Below, in pieces: positions 20,900 to 30,342 of a DNA stretch of 64,000 nucleotides; the first letter of the stretch is position 1, and each line of letters begins with the position of its first letter. Made by a program: the position numbers and the translations under genes. Under the pieces are notes generated by a model. That model saw only the letters and a list, made by a program, of their open reading frames with translations, made no database searches and was not told the origin of the DNA. The DNA comes from Kalaharituber pfeilii (Eukaryota; Ascomycota; Pezizomycetes; Pezizales; Pezizaceae), in the NCBI GenBank assembly GCA_015179045.1, contig WHUZ01000073.1, positions 62,001 to 126,000 on the forward strand, written 5' to 3'.

Positions 20900-22726
20900 T
20901 ATCAACCCGGCAGTTCTCGAACAGGAATTAATTCGTTGGGATGGGCGAAGCCAGTGGAAGCTGGTGTACATACACGAATCTCATACTGGAACAGCTAGCC
21001 CGCCATAAACCTGGGATTATGACTGATACTGGAAATTAGCTCCATTACTTGAATAAACGATGCGAGGACTGGTGTTCGTTGAAACACATATACGTTGACC
21101 CCATGTTGCAGTTACACATATGTATTTCGTTTTATCTGTTTTTAGCGATCGCGCGCTTGTTGTTTCCCAGTGCTTCTATTAGTTTGCGTTACACCACTTT
21201 CTTATATGTCTACAATCATGTATACCTAACTCTCGTAACCTCTCGCTCAATAGACCTAACGGTATTACTATCTCCTCCCTTCGTGAATAGCTTTACGGCG
21301 ATATGCAGCAACCCATAGCTTATTGTTTTATAGGGTTCATATATTCCTCTGCCTGCTGATTTTATGGTACGAAGTTCCATTTGCCCAACAAGAACAGCTG
21401 GTACTAGTGCATGACCTGAAGTCTCTAAAGAATGATACTTCATAATCGATATCGCCAATGATGCCAGATTTGGAGACCACCAGTAGATATGTTGTTGATA
21501 TTCACCGATGGGAGGGAATTGGAGTGGTGAAAGAATCCTTGCTCGCAGTACTGTGGAATGCAGTACTCTTGGTGAAACATGGCCTCTACCCGCGCTATAA
21601 AGTGTGATATGCGTGGCATTGCATACCTTTTTTTGGGGGAGGATGATCACGTAACCTCAGGTACAGGCTATGGGCCTATAGCAGGGACATGCGTAACATA
21701 AGTAACTGGAAGATAGTATCGTTAGTCCGCGAAGTCGACCATTTGATTCGTGGAAGACCTTGCAACTACCTTACCCCTGTAGTTAGATAGAGTTCCTACA
21801 AGACAACTGCATACTTTTCTAGAGTAGCCGAAATCAGTAATATATAGCATAGACTGGTGGTCTGTATGTATGGGGTTCTGCGTGCTCTGTGCGTACAAGT
21901 GGTGCAGACACGCATGATCAGCACATCTAGTTCAGCTTGCGCCTAGCCCCATGTGAAACATGCGACCCTAGAAGATCTGCAGTGTATAGTTCAGTAGCTG
22001 TGCTAGTCTAGCAACGTCATATCATTGGTCTTGTGAGACATGCAGTCCAGCATCCCCGGCCCCCTCCACTCTTGTCCGACCCGTATCTCAAGCTGCCCGA
22101 AGTCGGTTTTGATAAAAGATTCTGATGCTTCGAAGCCAAGCATATAGCTTTCCAGGCTTCCCCAACTTTAACGCAGTCTTTATGATATTTTTTGTGAGTA
22201 CGCAATGATGGTCGTTTACTCTAACTTTGAATCCATGAAGTGGTTTGAGACTAGACTGTTGTAAAATTGAGAGGTACATTCGAGCACATATGTAGACTCG
22301 ATTGAGTAATAATGTATCTGGTACAGGACGAGGCTTCCCGAGCTATACATGTAATATGTACAGAAAACGTTCAACAAGAGATTGCATACAAAACTAATGA
22401 GCTACAATGGCTAAGTGCATCAGTTTGCTACGTATGGAGTACACATGGCTCCCCTTGTATGCTAGGATTCAGTCATGGTCCAACTGGCCTCCGACTCGAC
22501 GGACTGACCGTGTAAGTGAACCCTGACAAGATTCACTATCATGTCTGACTGTCAACTCATCATGTCCTATCAGACAGGGCTGCAGATCTCTTGGACTACC
22601 AATCTGCTAGAACTCGGCCCGTATACCATAGCTGGTCATGGTTTCCCATATGGATTAGCCGAGCGCGCAGATGCGACAGATGTGGCCCGAGATGAGGGTA
22701 AAGGAGACTGTAAGTTCTATGCGGTT
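20900..22726. other. Unassigned 1.8-kb stretch
   Basis: No supported gene. A LINE-A-type tail on the minus strand lies at 21628-21690. Other frames are short and without motifs. Confidence 0.35.
21628..21690 (-). mobile_element. LINE-A-type tail, decayed
   Basis: The minus strand reads GTCCCTGCTATAGGCC, AGCCTGTACCTGAGG, TTACGTGATCAT and an A/C-rich end. It keeps the inner stem AGGC/GCCT. Confidence 0.6.
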
Positions 22727-22765
22727 CTCGCCATAGCTAATAAATAGGGCGGCGTATGAGTAATG

Positions 22766-22791
<26 letters not shown>
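22727..22791 (+). mobile_element. LINE-B hairpin followed by poly(T)
   Basis: A plus-strand hairpin starting CTCGCCATAGC and ending TATGAGTAATG is followed by about 26 T, not A. The inner region carries extra bases (TAATAAATA). No duplication was found. A second minus-strand insertion in the old A-tract, or a rearrangement, may explain the switch. Confidence 0.6.
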
Positions 22792-22796
<5 letters not shown>

Positions 22797-23110
22797 GAAA
22801 AATTTTTTTGAGGCCTTATTACATGTAGGGTTCGAGTAGAAAATCTGAGAGTAAGGCTAATTCCTTTGAATGGCATTCATAGGAAGCCGAGTGCCAGCGT
22901 GCGCTGCATGAAAGGGGGAATGTGGAAACGGGGAGGAATTTGAGTAAAAGACGAGGTGCGCGTGATGATACATAAGTAGGGCATTGACCGGGGTATGATT
23001 GTAATGGGACTGGAACCGGGGCGCTCCATATGGTGACTGCTGTATCAGAAGGGGCACGAAGTTGAGGGCACAAAACAGAAAACAAGACTATATTCTATAT
23101 TCCCCATAAA
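22792..23110. other. Unassigned stretch
   Basis: No supported gene or repeat. Confidence 0.4.
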
Positions 23111-23293
23111 TTTTTTTTTTTTTAATCATTACTCGCATTCCGCCCTGGGGGCTATGGCGAGATTAAGTACATAAATGAGAAGAAAAAAAAAAAAGGATAG
23201 AAAAGTGAACACTTAGAAGTCAACATTGGAAAATTACAGAAGTTCCGTCCCTTATAGATCTGTCCATTCTAGCAATGCCACCAGGTTGTCCCC

Positions 23294-23644
23294 TTACTTG
23301 TCCCCTTGCTTGTCTGGTCTGAGTAGCGCTTGTCTGCCTCCCGGCCATTTCGTCTGCCATATTCGACATCTCTCCAGTATGTGGTCCGTGGTTTCTAATT
23401 CTTCCCCACACCAGCGGTATTCCAGTCCGTCGGCTTTCCCGATCTTGAATTTCCAGTTTCGTAGGCCTTTGCCTCCTAATATACCTGCCAGGGGGAGGAC
23501 GGCACGACAGAGTCTCTGTAATGGCCTGTAGTTCATTCCCAGTCGGTTTCTCTCTTCGGCCCTGCTCTTTTTGACTTCCTGTGGCATGCCGGCTTCGGTG
23601 GTCATCTCTGTCTGATATTGTAGGAGGGCGCCGATCTTGGCCGC
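23294..23644 (-). pseudogene. LINE-B B3 ORF2 C-terminal piece
   Basis: Continues from ...EADKAAKIG through ERNRLGMNYRPLQRL and LAGILGGKGLRNWKFKIGKA to the zinc motif CGEELETTDHILERC and a stop at 23294. The Cys before it keeps the family's R-W-C-G context (YRWCG, with the first Cys replaced by Tyr). Confidence 0.8.
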
Positions 23645-24495
23645 CTCACCATAGCCCATAGGGTGGCACGCGAGTAATGGATTCGATATATCTGGGAGCC
23701 CAGGCTACCGTCAACGACGCGGAGATATATGCGATCAGCGAGGCTGCGGAAAGGACAGAAGGAGAGCTACTCATCATCACAGATTCCAAGTTCGCGATAC
23801 CCAGGATGTCAGCAATAGCGAAGGGACTCCCAACACCAGATGGGGCGACGAGGCGACTCAGAGAAGCCTGGAAAAGAAGACTGGATAGGGGAGACCTAGA
23901 CATGGCTGTGGTGTGGGTGAAAAGTCACAAGAGCATCCCGGGAAACGAAGCAGCAGACGAGGCAGCGAGAATAGGGACAGCGCTACAATGCGCGGCAGAG
24001 GTGGTGACGGAAGCGGGGATGAGACAGGAGGCAAAGCGGGAGAGAGCACGAGAAAGGAACAGACTGGGTCTGACATACCGACCCCTGGAGAGACTCGGCG
24101 CGCGCGTGTCAAGACTAGCGGGCCTGCTGGGGGCGAAAGGACTCCGTGCATGGAGACATCACATAAGGGAGGCGACAGACCCGGAGTGTAGGTGGTGCGG
24201 AAAGGCGGAGGAGACCACCAGACATCTACTAGAGGGGTGTAGAGTGTGGCAGAAGAAATGGCCAGGGGGCATGGCAGCAATAAGAAAGCCCCCAAAGCGC
24301 AGGGAAGGAGAAGGTGACCCACTACAGGGGCTGATGGAGATGATGGAAGAGGACGGAGAACCTTAGTTACATTTCAGTTTGACAGTATTTTATTCTCTTT
24401 ATTTCATTTTGCTCCTATCTATTACATGTACCTAACACATCGCCATAGCCCACAGGGCGGTAAGCGATAAATGATAAAAAAAAAAAAAAAAAAAA
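23645..24495 (+). mobile_element. LINE-B copy B4 with a hairpin at its 5' end
   Basis: 851-bp plus-strand insertion flanked by GATCTTGGCCGC (23633-23644) and GATCTCGGCCGC (24496-24507). It starts with a LINE-B hairpin (CTCACC...GCGAG, 23646-23674) that has no poly(A), fused to RNase H, zinc motif, 3' UTR, a second hairpin (outer ATCGC/GCGAT) and poly(A). Confidence 0.85.
23677..24366 (+). CDS. LINE-B RNase H and zinc motif (5' truncated, frame open)
   Basis: An uninterrupted frame of about 229 residues: TVNDAEIYAISEAAER (Glu of RNase H), LLIITDSKFAI (Asp), VVWVKSHKSIPGNEAADEAA (His/Asp), a basic linker ARERNRLGLTYRPLERLG, LRAWRHH, and zinc motif CRWCGKAEETTRHLLEGC. The first RNase H Asp (TDGS) is missing because the copy is 5' truncated. 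The frame begins at an ATG created at the junction with the 5' hairpin. It is the best reference for repairing the reading of other LINE-B copies, but it is not an autonomous element. Confidence 0.82.
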   Translation: MDSIYLGAQATVNDAEIYAISEAAERTEGELLIITDSKFAIPRMSAIAKGLPTPDGATRRLREAWKRRLDRGDLDMAVVWVKSHKSIPGNEAADEAARIGTALQCAAEVVTEAGMRQEAKRERARERNRLGLTYRPLERLGARVSRLAGLLGAKGLRAWRHHIREATDPECRWCGKAEETTRHLLEGCRVWQKKWPGGMAAIRKPPKRREGEGDPLQGLMEMMEEDGEP

Positions 24496-24752
24496 GATCT
24501 CGGCCGCTTTATCCGCCTCCGAGTTGCCCTTCATCTCTCTGTGCCCTTTGATCCACATTACTGCTGTGTCGAGATCTCCCCTCGCTGTGCCGGCCTCCCA
24601 TGCCGTTCTGACATTCTGTGATGCTCCTTCGTAGTTGGGTAGGCTTTCCGCGATTCTCCTGAGTTTCGCGACCGCTACTTTGGAGTCCGTTAGAATGAGG
24701 ATCTGTCCGTCCTGAGTCTCGAGTGCCATTCTGATTGCGATTAGCTCCACAT
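24496..24752 (-). pseudogene. LINE-B B3 RNase H middle piece
   Basis: Minus-strand piece with VELIAIRMALE, LILTDSKVAVAKLRRIAESL and VMWIKGHREMKGNSEADKAAE. It lies between the B4 and ORF1-only insertions and joins at both ends to other B3 pieces. Confidence 0.82.
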
Positions 24753-24763
24753 CGTTGCTCTCG

Positions 24764-26043
24764 TTTTTTTTATTTTTTTTTTATATCAGTACTCGCATAC
24801 CGCCCTAAGGGCTACGGCGAGGGTTTTATTATAACAGAAATAAAAAACAAGTCAACATCTAGTTACATGTAGTGCCCGCGAAACTCCTTCATGGTGCGGG
24901 TGGCATGCCCGGTATGTCCTACTTCCGTCCCCTCTCCGATTCATACCGGTCCGACCTTAACCAACGTCCCCCGAGCCTCACCCTCCCAACCTCGGTCTCC
25001 TTCTCCAAGTAAACTACCGCCGAGCTGGTTTTCTTTCCTTCCTCAACCAGCGTGGTCTTCTTCCTCAACCAGCGAATTCCGGTGATCTTTTCCAATTCCT
25101 TATTCGCTGCCTCCAACCATTGTCTGACCTTCCCTGGGTCCTTCCGTAGGGCGATCCCGTGTACTACGACGCCGGTTTTAAGTTTGGTGGTGGCATCGGG
25201 GTTGGTTGGTGGGGAGGTGGAGGTGCTCTTGGGGCGGGGAGAGGGACCTTTGCGTGATGTGGCTGCCAAGTGGCGCTGGAAGGCTTCGTCTTGACTCGGC
25301 AGCTTTCCTTTGCCCTTCCTGGCGGCGGGGGGAGGTGGGGTCGCGCTCGGAGGCTCCTCTGCGCGGGGTGGTGCTCCCATGGCTGTGGGGTCGACCGAGG
25401 AGGACGACATGATCTTTCTGGCCTCCTCATCGCTGAGTTGGCGCTTAATCTCATATGGTTGGTTGGGAGCTAGGGTTTTTCCCTTCCTCTTCTTCGTTCG
25501 AGTAGGGGTGGTGTTGCCGACCGTGCGTGGCGTCGGTGGCGGTGGTGGAGGTGGTGGCGCCGGCGGGTGATGGTGGTGGTGGGGCCAGTTTGTCGCTTGG
25601 CCAAACCCAGCTGCCTGACTCCCACTGGGGCCTTTCTTCTCTCGGACCCCCAAATACGCACTCTGGGTCGTCTGCGTCGTCCCCGCACTCGAAGTAGATA
25701 AATGTCCCTTTTCCGGTTTCGCTCATCTCGTGCTTCAAGTAGGCCGTGATGGCCCTCGCGACCGTCCTGAATGCCTCGCCCATGGCGACCGTCCTGGTTG
25801 TCTCGCCCATGGCTGCTTCCTATTGGGTCTTGGCGTGCGGGGGTGTGGGTGGCAACGGAGGTGTTAAGCTGAAGAAATCCTCAGAATTTCACCCCGAGGG
25901 GAAACCTGTGAATCGTGGTATTTGAGGATGTAAATTAGACCAAAAGACTCAGCGCGCTGAGGGCTTTCGATCTATGTATGTTTCGCTGGGGGGAACGTTG
26001 TGGTTGCGAAGTCGCTTCCAAACGCTCGTCCTGTTGTGGTTGT
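24764..26043 (-). mobile_element. ORF1-only retroposon copy 3 (full length)
   Basis: 1,280 bp flanked by a perfect 12-bp duplication TCGTTGCTCTCG (24752-24763 and 26044-26055), inserted in LINE-B B3. On the minus strand: a leader of about 230 bp starting CAACAACCACAACAGG, an ORF1 (25810-24919), a 3' UTR of about 100 bp with GCGGGCACTACATGTA, a LINE-B hairpin (inner GCCC/GGGC) and A-rich tail. There is no trace of ORF2. Confidence 0.9.
24919..25810 (-). pseudogene. ORF1 protein of retroposon copy 3
   Basis: N-terminal frame (25810-25451) starts MGETTRTVAMGEAFRTV, with AITAYLKHEMSETGKGTFIY, and then a Pro/Thr-rich stretch. The main frame (from about 25653) carries a His/Pro-rich segment, PYEIKRQLSDEEARKIM, a long Pro/Ser/Thr linker, and the RRM-like block: GVVVHGIALRKDPGKVRQWL, GIRWLRKKTTLVEEGKKTSS, VVYLEKETEVGRVRLGGRWL, SERGRK-stop. 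The frames overlap at 25470-25650, so one frameshift lies there. It ends exactly where CCHC knuckles would begin in a LINE ORF1. Probable RNA-binding role; inferred from family. Confidence 0.78.
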
Positions 26044-26158
26044 TGTCGTTGCTCTCGTGCCCAGGTGTAGTGATTGCCGTTTGCCTTGGATGTATGTGCC
26101 TGCCGCGGCTTTCTCCTCGATCCGGCTCCCGTCAGTGTAGGCATCGTTCCATCCTTCG
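26044..26158 (-). pseudogene. LINE-B B3 RNase H N-terminal piece
   Basis: Minus strand reads WNDAYTDGSRIEEKAAAGTY and SLHLGTRAT, the first catalytic Asp region of RNase H, between the LINE-A A2 and ORF1-only insertions. Confidence 0.8.
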
Positions 26159-26160
26159 GA

Positions 26161-26670
26161 GCGAGATGGCCTGAGAGAGTTGGTCCGAATGCATGGCAAA
26201 CAATGAGAACTACAGCAGTCAAGTTTGAGGTAACCAGTGTACAGGAAGCAGAAAGACTAGTTAAGGAGGGAGTGAAGCTGGGAAATGACCTCCGAAAGGT
26301 AGAAGTCTACAAGCCACTAGCAGTGAGAGGGTCTGCACCCACTAAAGGAGGTGCAAGCTTTCTACCAGCGCCAGTACCAACACCAGTATCAGTACCAGCA
26401 GCAGCTTTTGAAAGAGCATGCTGGCAGTGTGGCAGAAAGGGACATCAGGGGAGAGAGTGTACACACCAGCCACTGAAGGCCTACCAAAGTCAGAAACAAC
26501 AGGGAGTCAAAGTAGCCAGTAGGACATGCTGGCAGTGTGGTGGTATGGGGCACCAGCGAAAAGAGTGTGCAACTGTATCTACTAGAGACTCTTGGAAGAG
26601 GCCAGAGCTAGGGCCAGAGCTGGCGAGCTATATGCCAGCAGGGAAGCGGTCCCGACGTAATGGTTACTGA
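26161..26670 (+). CDS. LINE-A ORF1 C-terminal half, two CCHC zinc knuckles
   Basis: About 169 residues, open at the 5' truncation point. It has a VTSVQEAERLVKEGVKLGND segment and KVEVYKPLAV (the RRM-like end), a Pro/Ala/Val linker, then CWQCGRKGHQGREC and CWQCGGMGHQRKEC, two CX2CX4HX4C knuckles, and a basic tail. The stop TGA (26668-26670) overlaps the ATG at 26660 of ORF2, which suggests coupled translation. It is a nucleic-acid chaperone by family. It shows what the ORF1-only retroposons lack. Confidence 0.85.
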   Translation, partial: ARWPERVGPNAWQTMRTTAVKFEVTSVQEAERLVKEGVKLGNDLRKVEVYKPLAVRGSAPTKGGASFLPAPVPTPVSVPAAAFERACWQCGRKGHQGRECTHQPLKAYQSQKQQGVKVASRTCWQCGGMGHQRKECATVSTRDSWKRPELGPELASYMPAGKRSRRNGY

Positions 26671-26992
26671 ACAGAAGATGAAGATGGCATTCCAGAATGT
26701 TGGAGGTTCTCTCAGAAATAGTGATATTATTCTGGAATGGGCAAATAGAGAGAAAGTAGATGTGATTTTTATAGGAGAAGCATGGGTTGCAGAGAGAGAG
26801 GAGAGTGGGTCACAACAAGGCATCCAGCTTATGAGGTCATCAGCCGAGTTGAGAGAGGCAAGAGAGTAGTGGCCCATGCAAGGAGAGGGACCCAGGAGTG
26901 GAAAGTAATTGAAGAGACGAAAGGGTGGGTCTGGTGTGAGGGAGAAGGAGGTGGCAGAGCTGGAGGAGTATATATCCACCCAGATATGAATT

Positions 26993-28450
26993 CAGTGTTC
27001 CCAACCGGCCAGGCCTGAAACCGCCTGGGGCGGCCCCGCCGGAGCTTCTGATGGCCTGGGCCGGCCTGGACCGGCCTGGACCGGCCTGAAACATGCAGGC
27101 CGATTCAGGCCATTCAGGCCGGTTCAGGCCATTCACGCCGGTTCAGGCCATACTCACGTAAAGCGATTAATGATATAAAAAAAAAAAAAAATACTCACGT
27201 AAATACTCAATAGCATCACCAGTTTGAGCCTGTGTGCTAAGGGGAATTATTTTACTAGAGATTTCAGTTCACTTTGCTGTCTGTTTTAACTGCGTTCTGT
27301 GTTCTCATTCTAATCATCTATGTAGAGGTAGGCACCCGCTGAATCTAACTCACACATCCTGCCATAGCAGAGTGCACTACATTCTCCTTCCACTTTTCGC
27401 AGTCCATATCTTCTCAATTCCATCCTCTCAGTTTCGCACCTATAGTACCTACACTCTGTAAAACTATTTAAGGATTATCATGACCATCTTACATGTATAC
27501 GCACAGTCGCAAGATCACCTATTGCTAGCTATCATAATGGAAATTGCTCAATTCAGTTAACTATTACGTACATTATATGGTCTAAAATTATAGATATGTG
27601 GCCAAGGCAGTGCTTCGGCTACTAATTGGTTGTCATGATTTCAGGGGTATATGCTGATCTCGATGATCAAAGGCCAAAATGCAGTTACTGATTGGTTGAT
27701 GCTATTCAGGCCGTTTCAGACGGTTCAGGCTGGTCCAGACCGGTCCAGGCGGTCCAGGCCGGTCCAGGCGGTCCAGGCAGTCCAGACCGGCCCAGGCTGG
27801 CCCAGGCGGTCCAGACGGTCCAGGCCGGTCCAGACCATTTAGGTATACTTTTTTAGTATTTAAACCCCGACAAATATCCACGCGTAGGGACTGCGGTCAC
27901 ATACCTGGCTATTCATCTCACCACCTATTATTCTTTCCACGTGTATTTATTTTGCCCACCTATTATTCTTTCAAATTGAGGTCACGTATCGCGCGTATTT
28001 ATTCACCACCTATTATTCTTTCCGCGTGTGTTCATTTCGCCCAGCTATTACTTTTTCAAATTTAGGTCACATATCGCGTCCATTTATTTACAACTATTAT
28101 TCTTTCTATGTGTATTTATTTCGCAGTCTATTCTTCTCTCCGATTGAGGTCAAATATCGCATGAGTTTATTTCACCGTCTCCCATTCTTTCCAGGTGTAT
28201 TTATTTCGCCACCTATTATTCTTTCAGATACCGCGCGTATTTATTTCACTATCTTTTATTCTCTCATGTATATAGCGACATTATTTTCACTCTTTGTTCT
28301 GGACTGGCCTGAATGGCCTGGACCAGCCTAGACAGGCCTGGGCCCGCCTGGACGGCCTGGACCGGCCTGGACCGGCCTGAAACATTCAGGCGGCCTGGAC
28401 CGGCCCAGGCCTAGATTTTCACGGTCCTGGCCGGCCCGTTGGAAACACTG
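26993..28450. mobile_element. Non-autonomous hAT element, 1,458 bp
   Basis: Perfect 8-bp duplication TATGAATT (26985-26992 and 28451-28458). Inverted ends CAGTGTTCCCAAC and CAGTGTTTCCAAC (complement). Dense GGCCTGGACCGG-type repeats fill the outer 130 bp at each end and a block at 27710-27840. The AT-rich middle (27900-28270) has a degenerate repeat of CACCTATTATTCTTTC. It has no transposase. A 28-bp LINE tail is nested at 27163-27190. Confidence 0.9.
27163..27190 (+). mobile_element. LINE-B tail micro-insertion, 28 bp
   Basis: Perfect 13-bp duplication ATACTCACGTAAA (27150-27162 and 27191-27203) around GCGATTAATGATAT plus 14 A. Only the 3' arm of the outer stem and the trailer were copied. 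Confidence 0.9.
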
Positions 28451-29181
28451 TATGAATTTGGAGACCTTGGAGGATTGGATGGACAGATGGGGAAGGCTGA
28501 GAGGCCCAGGAGGTCTGCAGTCTAGTGCAGTACTACTGGGGGACTTCAATGCACACCATCCAGCATGGTCCAAACTAGACAAAGGGCCTGACCCAAGGGG
28601 AAGGCTACTCAAGGAGGCTTTGGAAGGCATAGGCTGGCTTCTGGAGACAAAGAAAGGGGCTTCAACATGGGCGAGAGAGGTAGAAGGGCAGGTCAGAGAG
28701 AGTGTTCTAGATCTAGTCTGGAAGTATGGGGAATTTGGATGGCAAAACGAAGATCCAGAGTGGTTATGCGGAGACCATGCAGTAGTCTGGGGGACTTGTA
28801 ATAGCAGCCAAGGCAAAATTGAAATAAGAAGAGGAGTGGATTGGGATAAGGCAGAAGATTTGACCCAAGAAATCATGCAAAAGAAGGCTTCAGAACAATG
28901 GGAGTGGTACCGAAGCCTTGAAGGAGGGACTGCATATGAGAAGACCTACAAACTTCGAGAGAGTCTGAAGAGGGAGATACGTGCATCATCAAGAAGTAAG
29001 TTGTGGTGGGATAAGGAGGTAGAAGAGGCAGCGAAGGCAGTGAGGAAGGAGGGACGAGGGGGTAAGGGACAGGCAGCCAAAGCATGGGAGAGAGCCAGAC
29101 TCCTACGGTGGAAAGAGCGGGTTAAAACCCTCAAGTATATCATAAGGCGAAAGAAAAAGGAGTGCTGGGAACAGTTTACAG

Positions 29182-29227
29182 TTTTTTTTTTTTTTTTTTT
29201 TTTTATTTCATTACTCGCATGCCGCCC
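29182..29227 (-). mobile_element. LINE-B tail-only insertion, 46 bp
   Basis: Perfect 11-bp duplication ACAGTTTACAG (29171-29181 and 29228-29238). The minus strand reads GGGCGGCATGCGAGTAATG, AAAT, then about 23 A, so the cDNA ended inside the hairpin loop. It splits LINE-A A2 ORF2. Confidence 0.92.
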
Positions 29228-29399
29228 ACAGTTTACAGAGGAAAACAGCTCTAAGGACCCATGGGATGTGATCTGAGTAGCAAAAGACCCTTGGAAGTTA
29301 AGAGGAAAGATGGGCGACCTTGTAGGTGACAATGGTGAAATATGGAGGACAGACGAGGAGAAGGTGAGAGGCCTGGTACAGAGAAACCTCAAACATCAG

Positions 29400-29606
29400 G
29401 GGACGTCGGGTCCACCAGCAGCGTCAACTTTACCGGCAGTATCAAATCCACCGGTAACGTCAAAAGCAACGTCAAATCCACCAGCGGCGTCAAATTCGCT
29501 GGGAGTGTCGAATTCGCTGGCAGTGTCGAATTCGCTGGCAGTGTCGAATTCGCCAGTGGTGTCGAATTCGCCGGCAGTGCTGAATTCGCCGGCAGTGTTG
29601 AATTCT
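29400..29606 (+). repeat. 18-bp tandem repeat at LINE deletion junction
   Basis: Degenerate units like TCGAATTCGCTGGCAGTG repeated about ten times, keeping an open frame of Ser-Asn-Ser-(Leu/Pro)-Ala-Val. It lies exactly where LINE-A A2 jumps from after the endonuclease to RNase H, about 29607, skipping the RT. Confidence 0.85.
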
Positions 29607-30342
29607 GGTAGCAGGTGAGTCAGAAGGGTCCCGGTGGGTAGGCACAAAAGCAACTGTGTGGGACGGCGAGGTCTCAGGAATGAAGAGTGCCCTTGAAGCA
29701 GTTGATGGCAGTGGAAAAGTGCTACTACTCGCAGACTCTCAGGCAGCTATCAGTGCAGTCCAGAAAGCAGGAAAAACTGGCAAGGCAAGGACTGCAGATC
29801 TAGCACGGGTGATAGAGCTGATTGCAGAGAGGCGGCAAAGGTTAAGGGAGGCGGATGCAGTGAAGCTGGCATGGGTCAAGGCCCACGTAGGGATAGAAGG
29901 CAATGAGAAGGCAGATGAGTTGGCCAAAGAGGGGGCCAAGTGCATGAGGTATGATGGGCAGGCCACTGAGGGTGGGCTGCGTCAAGAGTTAGTTCGAAAA
30001 AGAAAAGAGGAGAGGGAGTGTGCAGGGTTTGGGAAGGGCAAATTCGTAAAGTGGGGCAGGAGAGCACTCACAAATTACACGTGGCTGCGGACTGGAAAAG
30101 GCAGAGCTATGTGGAGGAGGATGGTCAGTGGCGAGAAGGTACAATGCACATGTGGTGAGGCATGGAGTGCTGAGCATGTGGTGTTCAGATGCACAGAACT
30201 GGAGCGGCCCCAGAGGAAGAACAAAAATGGGGCACATGTCACCTGGCAGTCCTGGGAGGACCTAGAGGAGAAAGGATGGAAGCAAGAAGGCGTGGAAGGT
30301 GACCCGGTCGAGTACTGGTTTGCCTGCCTTGATCTGGGGTAG
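29607..30342 (+). pseudogene. LINE-A A2 RNase H and zinc motif
   Basis: The frame open to the stop at 30340-30342 matches residues from about 518 to the end of copy A1 with about a dozen substitutions in 228 residues: WDGEVSGMKSALEAV, LLLADSQAAISAVQKAG, AHVGIEGNEKADELAKEGA, and CTCGEAWSAEHVVFRC. The first RNase H Asp (TDGS) is removed by the deletion. The substitutions are not all of one type, so RIP did not shape this pair. Confidence 0.85.

Larger units (their letters stand above)
26660..29274 (+). pseudogene. LINE-A A2 ORF2 endonuclease, interrupted
   Basis: Starts MVTEQKMKMAFQNVGGSL; then VDVIFIGEAW, the EEP/AP-endonuclease N-terminus with its Glu. A frameshift follows near 26813. The frame continues to VYIHPDMN, where the hAT enters (26993-28450). 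After it come LLGDFNAHHPAWS, VRESVLDLVW and LCGDHAVVW, the catalytic GDxN and DH motifs. A 46-bp LINE tail splits it at 29182-29227, with the ORF readable on both sides. A TGA at 29272-29274 replaces an Arg codon of the homologue at 48.1 kb. Confidence 0.85.
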
